A DNA stretch of 10,355 nucleotides from Lachnospiraceae bacterium UBA3316 (GTDB taxonomy: Bacteria; Bacillota; Clostridia; Lachnospirales; Lachnospiraceae): the NCBI GenBank assembly GCA_002361955.1, contig DESK01000005.1, positions 1 to 10,355 of the forward strand, in the 5' to 3' direction. Positions 6,412 through 10,355 of this stretch are shown here, one piece after another (positions within the stretch are counted from its first letter, which is position 1; every line of letters begins with the position of its first letter). The notes beneath the pieces are model-generated. The model was not told the DNA's origin. It did no database searches and worked only from the letters and a program-made list of their open reading frames with translations. The position numbers and the translations under genes were made by a program.

Positions 6412-7677
6412 TCAGCGCAGCCCAAGCTGCACAGGAAGCTCCATATCCACATAGCCGTCCATCGTCGCCCGCTTGATGCCGAGCCGGACTACTTCCTCCG
6501 GGCTGTGCCGCATAATCTCCTTTTCATATTCGTCAATGCTGTCAATGCTTATGTCATTGATGCTTGTGATAATGTCCGCCTGATAAACGCCTGCGTACAT
6601 GGCCGGGGAATCCGCCGCCACGCTCCGCACATAGATTCCCCTTGGCATATCGTATTCCTGGGCCGTAGCCTCGTCAATATCCTTCCCCGTGATCCCGATG
6701 GCCGGTCTGTCCTTGATATTCACAAGATCCGTCACCAGATCCTGAATATCACCGGAGGCAAGGGCCGTAAGGGTCATCTGGGAACCGGATGGGGAAAAGC
6801 TCTGGGCAATGACTCCCACTACCCGTCCCTCCAGGTCGATCAGGATGCCGCTGCTTTTCTCTCCGCCCAGAATATCCGTGCTTATCACCCGGTACTGGGA
6901 ATCCACCGCCGACGTGCCTGCCACAGAAGTGACCATTCCAAAAAACATGGACATCTCATTCCCCACCGGAGTTCCCAGGGCGATCACAGGTTCTCCCCTT
7001 CCTGCCTCCTCCTGGCTCTCCAGCTTTGCCGGAGCGATTTCCTGGGCCCCGGCCCCCAGCTCCTCCCGCCGGACACTGAGCACCGCCAGGCCTGTCACAC
7101 TGTCAAGCTTGCGCAGCTCTGCCTCCGCCACGCTTCCGTCCGTGAAGGCAGCCGTCATATGCTCTGCTCCTGAGAGCTCCTGCCCCCCTGCCAGGATCAG
7201 ATACTCCTGGGCGTTTGCGGCGATCACAAGGCCTGAAAACTGCGCGTGATCCTCGATCACCTCATTAAACCAGTCCCGGCTGCTCGTCTTGCAGGTCACA
7301 ATTACCATCGCCGGGGAAACCTTCTCGGCCAGGGCGGACATTTTTTGATAGAGCATCTCATAATCCCCTATCTCCAGCTCTTTCTGTTCAATGACCGTCT
7401 GGGGGGCTGCTTTTTCCTCCGTCTCTGTCTGGGGAGCTTCCGTCTCCGTCTCTGTCTCCTCCCGAACCACATAGACCTGGGCGGGATCCTCCGGCTTTCC
7501 AAACTGCTCCTTTGCCCAGGGCTGTGTTACAGCAAAGACCACTCCAGCCATCGCGCCAAACACCACAGCCAGGGTTACGGCCTCAGCCCCTTTCTGAAAC
7601 CATCGCTTCTTATAGAATGGCTTCTTCTTCAGCTGCTCGCTCATAAAGGTAAATTCTTTTTGCTCTCTATTCGGCAT
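6412..7677 (-). CDS. Membrane-anchored HtrA/DegP-like protein with PDZ domain, probable pseudoprotease
   Basis: The 421 residues show a short basic cytoplasmic N-terminus (KKKPFYKKRWFQKG, 17-30) and one membrane helix (about 31-50). An acidic Thr/Glu linker follows (about 72-90, EETETETEAPQTETEE), then a trypsin-like HtrA domain (about 115-320) and a C-terminal PDZ domain (about 324-415). The protease-like and PDZ domains should sit outside the membrane. Aligned by eye to HtrA motifs, the catalytic His of NxHV(I/V)xGA is Gln166 (QELSGA), the Asp of (T/S)DLA is Gly196 (TGLAVL), and GNSGG has become EKSSG with Ser275 retained. Two of three triad residues therefore appear lost. That points to a binding or chaperone-like role, perhaps through the PDZ domain. 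The ATG at 7677 has AAAGGAGAT about 7 bases upstream. It heads the operon with yhaM and rlmD. A general S1C-protease label would be usual but may mislead about activity. Confidence 0.85.
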   Translation of the reverse strand: MPNREQKEFTFMSEQLKKKPFYKKRWFQKGAEAVTLAVVFGAMAGVVFAVTQPWAKEQFGKPEDPAQVYVVREETETETEAPQTETEEKAAPQTVIEQKELEIGDYEMLYQKMSALAEKVSPAMVIVTCKTSSRDWFNEVIEDHAQFSGLVIAANAQEYLILAGGQELSGAEHMTAAFTDGSVAEAELRKLDSVTGLAVLSVRREELGAGAQEIAPAKLESQEEAGRGEPVIALGTPVGNEMSMFFGMVTSVAGTSAVDSQYRVISTDILGGEKSSGILIDLEGRVVGVIAQSFSPSGSQMTLTALASGDIQDLVTDLVNIKDRPAIGITGKDIDEATAQEYDMPRGIYVRSVAADSPAMYAGVYQADIITSINDISIDSIDEYEKEIMRHSPEEVVRLGIKRATMDGYVDMELPVQLGLR

Positions 7678-7714
7678 AGAAATGATCTCCTTTTACCGCT
7701 GCTCATCCCCGGAC

Positions 7715-7724
7715 GGCCCGGGCC
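7715..7724. repeat. 10-base GC-only palindrome in the HtrA-like leader
   Basis: GGCCCGGGCC is a perfect palindrome in the untranslated leader, about 38 bases before the start codon. In the minus-strand transcript, CCCGG here could also pair with CCGGG a few bases on, around a 5-base loop. No function is evident. Confidence 0.3.
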
Positions 7725-7788
7725 TCATGGATGAATCATTGACAGGTTACTGTAAACGGAACGAACCGCAACGCATGATGTTCTGTTT

Positions 7789-7797
7789 AGTGTATCA
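7789..7797 (-). promoter_or_regulatory. Possible extended -10 promoter for the HtrA-like/yhaM/rlmD operon
   Basis: The minus strand reads TGATACACT: a TACACT -10 (7794-7789, four of six consensus bases) preceded by TG in the extended position. The -35 at 17-base spacing (ATGATT, 7817-7812) is weak at three of six. Transcription would start near 7782, leaving a leader of about 105 bases. Confidence 0.35.
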
Positions 7798-7860
7798 AAA
7801 ACTTATGAACAAATCATGAATTCAGGGAAAGTTTAGGTTTTCTTTTGCGCAATTGTAAGG

Positions 7861-7866
7861 TAGAAT
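7861..7866 (+). promoter_or_regulatory. Possible -10 element for mutS2
   Basis: TAGAAT matches five of six consensus -10 bases, but the hexamer at 17-base spacing (TTTTCT, 7838-7843) is poor. If used, transcription would begin around 7872-7874, at the very foot of the first leader hairpin. An alternative TAAAAT (7903-7908) also lacks a good -35. Confidence 0.3.
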
Positions 7867-7869
7867 AAG

Positions 7870-7904
7870 TTGTGGCCGTTTAGCCCATGGCTGAACTGCC
7901 ATAA
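7870..7904 (+). promoter_or_regulatory. Leader hairpin 1 upstream of mutS2
   Basis: TTGTGGC (7870-7876) pairs with GCCATAA (7898-7904). After one C-T mismatch, GTTTAGCC (7878-7885) pairs with GGCTGAAC (7889-7896) around a CAT loop. That makes 15 base pairs with two wobbles, far more than expected by chance in a 268-base spacer. There is no T-tract after it, so it is not an ordinary terminator. It could be a structured 5' leader or a dyad bound by a protein. Confidence 0.5.
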
Positions 7905-7910
7905 AATTTA

Positions 7911-7928
7911 CGGTTTTCCCACAAACCG
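7911..7928 (+). promoter_or_regulatory. Leader hairpin 2 upstream of mutS2, competing with hairpin 1
   Basis: CGGTTT (7911-7916) pairs perfectly with AAACCG (7923-7928) around TCCCAC. It ends 5 bases before the AGGA ribosome binding site. CCACAA (7919-7924), in its loop and 3' arm, is exactly complementary to TTGTGG (7870-7875) at the foot of hairpin 1, so the two folds can exclude each other. TTCC (7916-7919) could also pair with GGAA (7935-7938) of the ribosome binding site. Confidence 0.4.
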
Positions 7929-7945
7929 ATGATAGGAATGATAAG

Positions 7946-10327
7946 ATGGATAAAAAAACATTTAAAACTTTAGAATATGAAAAAATCATCGCCCAGCTGG
8001 CATCCTTCGCGGCCTCACCGCTGGCAAAGGATCTCTGCCTGGGACTCACTCCCCGGACGGATCTCTATGAGATCGAGGCCGCCCAAAGGGAAACCAGCGA
8101 CGCCCTTACCAGGCTGCTGAGGAAAGGAACCATCTCCTTCTCCGGCGTCACAGACGTGCGGGGCATCCTAAAGCGTCTGGAGATCGGCAGTATCCTGGGA
8201 ACAGAGGAGCTTCTGCGCGTGGCCAAGCTTCTGGAGGTCTGCGCCAGGGTAAAGGCCTACTCCCGCAGAGATACGGAGGAAGAGGGCCGTGACTCCTTAG
8301 ACGATTTATTTGACGCTCTGCAGCCCCTGACTCCCGTTTCTTCCGAGATCCGCCGCTGCATCGTCTCCGAGGACGAGATCAGCGACGACGCCAGCAGCGC
8401 CCTCTTTAAGATCCGACGGGCCATGCGCCAGACAAATGATAAGGTACACGCCCAGCTCATCTCCATGGTCAACGGCTCTGCCAGAACGTATCTTCAGGAT
8501 GCCGTCATTACCATGCGCAACGGCCGCTACTGTATTCCGGTGAAATCAGAATACCGCGGGCAGGTTCCCGGCATGATCCATGACCAGTCTGCCACCGGTT
8601 CCACCCTCTTTGTGGAGCCTATGGCAGTGGTGAAGCTGAACAACGAACTCCGGGAGCTGGAGCTAAAGGAGGAACAGGAAATCGAAGTGATCCTGTCCAC
8701 CTTAAGCAGCCTTGCGGCCTCGGAGCTTGAAACGATTTCAGACGACCTGACCCTTTTGACGCAGCTCGACGTGATCTTCGCCAAGGCCAGGCTTTCCCTG
8801 TCCTACAACGGCAGCGAACCCAAATTTAATACCCAGGGCTGGATCCGCATCAAAAAGGGACGCCACCCTCTTCTGGATAAAAGCAAGGTCGTTCCCATTG
8901 ACATTCACCTGGGCCGGGAATTCCAGCTTCTGGTGATCACCGGCCCAAATACTGGCGGAAAAACGGTCTCCTTAAAAACCGTGGGACTCTTTACTCTCAT
9001 GGGCCAGGCCGGCCTTCATATCCCGGCCTTTGACGGATCGGAGCTTTCCGTCTTTGAGGATGTCTTTGCGGATATCGGAGATGAACAGAGCATTGAGCAG
9101 TCTTTAAGTACCTTTTCCTCCCACATGACAAACATTGTGTCCATCCTGGGCAGGGCCACCGACCGCTCCCTGGTACTTTTCGATGAGCTGGGCGCAGGGA
9201 CAGACCCCACCGAGGGTGCCGCCCTGGCCATCGCCATTTTGTCAAATCTCCACCGCCGGGGAGCCCGCATCATGGCCACCACCCACTACAGCGAGCTGAA
9301 GGTCTTCGCCCTCACCACCCCCGGCGTGGAAAACGGCTGCTGTGAGTTCAGCGTGGAGACGCTGCGGCCCACCTACCGGCTGCTGATCGGTATCCCGGGA
9401 AAGAGTAACGCCTTCGCCATCTCCTCCAAGCTCGGCCTCCCTGATGAGATTATCCTGGAGGCGAAAACTCACCTGACGGAGCAGGATGAAAGCTTTGAGG
9501 ATCTGATCGCCGACCTGGAAAACAGCCGGGTGACGATCGAGAAGGAGCGGGAGGAGATCGACCGCTATAAGCAGGAAATCCAGGTTCTGAAACAACGTCT
9601 GGAGCAGAAACAGGATAAGCTGGACAACAGCCGCGAAGCCATTCTCCGGAAAGCCAACGAGGAGGCCCGGGCGATCCTCCAGGAAGCCAAGGATTACGCG
9701 GATACCACCATGCGCAATTTCAACAAATTTGGAAAGGCCAACGTGTCCGCCAAGGAGATGGAGCAGGAGCGGGACCGTCTGCGGAAGAAGCTCTCCGGCG
9801 TGGAAAAAAATCTTTCCATCAAGCCTGACACAAAGCCCAAAAAAGAGCTGAAGCCTAAGGATCTGAAGATCGGCGACGCCGTGAAGGTTCTGAGCCTGAA
9901 CCTGAAGGGCACCGTCAGCACCCTCCCCAACAGCAAAGGAAACCTCTATGTGCAGATGGGCATTCTCCGTTCCCAGGTAAATATCAAGGATCTGGAGCGC
10001 ATCGACGAGCCGGAGATCACAGGCCCCGGCATCGGAAAGGGCACCGGCGGCAGTGGAAAGATCAAGATGAGCAAATCCTCCTCTGTGAGCATGGAGCTGA
10101 ATCTTCTCGGAAAAACCGTGGATGAGGCCGTGGCGGAGCTGGATAAATATCTGGACGACGCAAGCCTTGCCCATATGCCAAGCGTGCGCATCGTCCACGG
10201 CAAAGGCACCGGCGCTCTGCGCAAGGGCGTCCAGAATTATCTGCGGCGCAACAAGCATGTAAAGAGCTTCCGCTTAGGAGAATTTGGTGAAGGCGACGCC
10301 GGCGTGACGATCGCGGAATTAAAATGA
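7946..10327 (+). CDS. mutS2: MutS2: MutS-family ATPase with KOW-like and Smr domains
   Basis: MutS2 is a dimeric MutS-like ATPase. In different bacteria it has been linked to suppressing recombination and, more recently in Bacillus, to splitting collided ribosomes. At 793 residues it is full length. Its parts are an N-terminal core/lever region (about 1-290) and an ATPase domain with Walker A GPNTGGKT (333-340) and Walker B LVLFDELGAGTDPTEG (D413, E414). An ATPase-embedded coiled coil (about 515-590), a small KOW-like module (about 639-685) and a C-terminal Smr domain (about 716-793) with HGKGTGALR (751-759) follow. The conserved Smr LDLRG motif reads LNLLG here (about 718-722), replacing the Asp thought to matter for nuclease activity. 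The start is set by AGGA (7934-7937), 8 bases before the ATG. It is divergent from the HtrA-like operon and follows a two-hairpin leader. The TGA is 28 bases from the window end, where no terminator is visible. Confidence 0.97.
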   Translation: MDKKTFKTLEYEKIIAQLASFAASPLAKDLCLGLTPRTDLYEIEAAQRETSDALTRLLRKGTISFSGVTDVRGILKRLEIGSILGTEELLRVAKLLEVCARVKAYSRRDTEEEGRDSLDDLFDALQPLTPVSSEIRRCIVSEDEISDDASSALFKIRRAMRQTNDKVHAQLISMVNGSARTYLQDAVITMRNGRYCIPVKSEYRGQVPGMIHDQSATGSTLFVEPMAVVKLNNELRELELKEEQEIEVILSTLSSLAASELETISDDLTLLTQLDVIFAKARLSLSYNGSEPKFNTQGWIRIKKGRHPLLDKSKVVPIDIHLGREFQLLVITGPNTGGKTVSLKTVGLFTLMGQAGLHIPAFDGSELSVFEDVFADIGDEQSIEQSLSTFSSHMTNIVSILGRATDRSLVLFDELGAGTDPTEGAALAIAILSNLHRRGARIMATTHYSELKVFALTTPGVENGCCEFSVETLRPTYRLLIGIPGKSNAFAISSKLGLPDEIILEAKTHLTEQDESFEDLIADLENSRVTIEKEREEIDRYKQEIQVLKQRLEQKQDKLDNSREAILRKANEEARAILQEAKDYADTTMRNFNKFGKANVSAKEMEQERDRLRKKLSGVEKNLSIKPDTKPKKELKPKDLKIGDAVKVLSLNLKGTVSTLPNSKGNLYVQMGILRSQVNIKDLERIDEPEITGPGIGKGTGGSGKIKMSKSSSVSMELNLLGKTVDEAVAELDKYLDDASLAHMPSVRIVHGKGTGALRKGVQNYLRRNKHVKSFRLGEFGEGDAGVTIAELK

Positions 10328-10355
10328 TACTAGGGTCACAAGGTCATGCGTTTCA

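Noticed and set aside
5626..7173. A 515-codon open frame on the plus strand
   Set aside because: It is antisense to YhaM and the HtrA-like gene, both of which show clear domains and ribosome binding sites. High GC keeps the opposite strand free of stops.
7739..7744. Perfect TTGACA on the plus strand in the divergent spacer
   Set aside because: At 17-base spacing the next hexamer is CGAACC, and no acceptable -10 lies within 15-19 bases.
9242..10258. A 338-codon open frame on the minus strand
   Set aside because: It lies opposite the C-terminal half of mutS2 and has no recognisable motif. It is a shadow of GC-rich coding.
1..10355. CRISPR arrays, tRNA or rRNA genes, insertion sequences, integrase
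   Set aside because: I saw no regularly spaced direct repeats, no cloverleaf or rRNA-like sequence, and no transposase or integrase reading frame apart from the Rpn-like tail.

Overview
The window looks like a chromosomal stretch of a gut-type Clostridia bacterium, most likely Lachnospiraceae (Bacillota). The evidence is a YhaM-type OB-HD exoribonuclease, a MutS2 that carries an Smr domain, an Fe-S RlmD/RumA-type methyltransferase, GGAGG-type ribosome binding sites and an Rpn-like protein tail of a kind common in that family. The species cannot be named from this alone.

Left part (1-3260, all minus strand): a type I restriction-modification operon read from right to left. The order is a small XRE/Cro-type regulator, hsdM (DNA adenine methyltransferase subunit), a DUF1016/YhcG-family PD-(D/E)XK nuclease, and the first 124 codons of hsdS (specificity subunit), cut by the window edge. 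No hsdR is visible; it may lie beyond the edge. Gene junctions are 8-base overlaps or a 1-base gap, so the four genes form one tightly coupled unit. A sigma70-like promoter with clustered TTCAA/TTGAA half-sites precedes the regulator.

Boundary (3261-4084): no intact gene. It holds the hsd promoter, a 13-bp stem-loop, a short open tail, and a 110-codon remnant that looks like the C-terminus of an Rpn-family nuclease/transposase protein. Base composition changes here. Sampled 60-base lines are 28% GC (661-720, nuclease gene) and 50% (2401-2460, hsdM) on the left, against 62% in mutS2 (8101-8160). I read this as the edge of an acquired segment.

Right part (4085-7677, minus): a GC-rich three-gene operon read from right to left. 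It encodes a membrane-anchored HtrA/DegP-like protein that appears to have lost two of its three catalytic residues, then YhaM, then RlmD. The last two genes overlap by 4 bases (ATGA). Divergent from this, mutS2 (7946-10327, plus) encodes the MutS2 ATPase/Smr protein. The 268-base divergent spacer contains two consecutive hairpins just upstream of the mutS2 ribosome binding site, with a competing pairing between them. The right-hand genes share a housekeeping RNA, ribosome and quality-control theme; the left-hand genes are accessory defence.

Strongest candidates for something undescribed: the nuclease gene embedded between hsdM and hsdS under an XRE regulator, the mutS2 leader structure, the apparent pseudoprotease, and a 13-bp-arm palindrome inside the nuclease gene.
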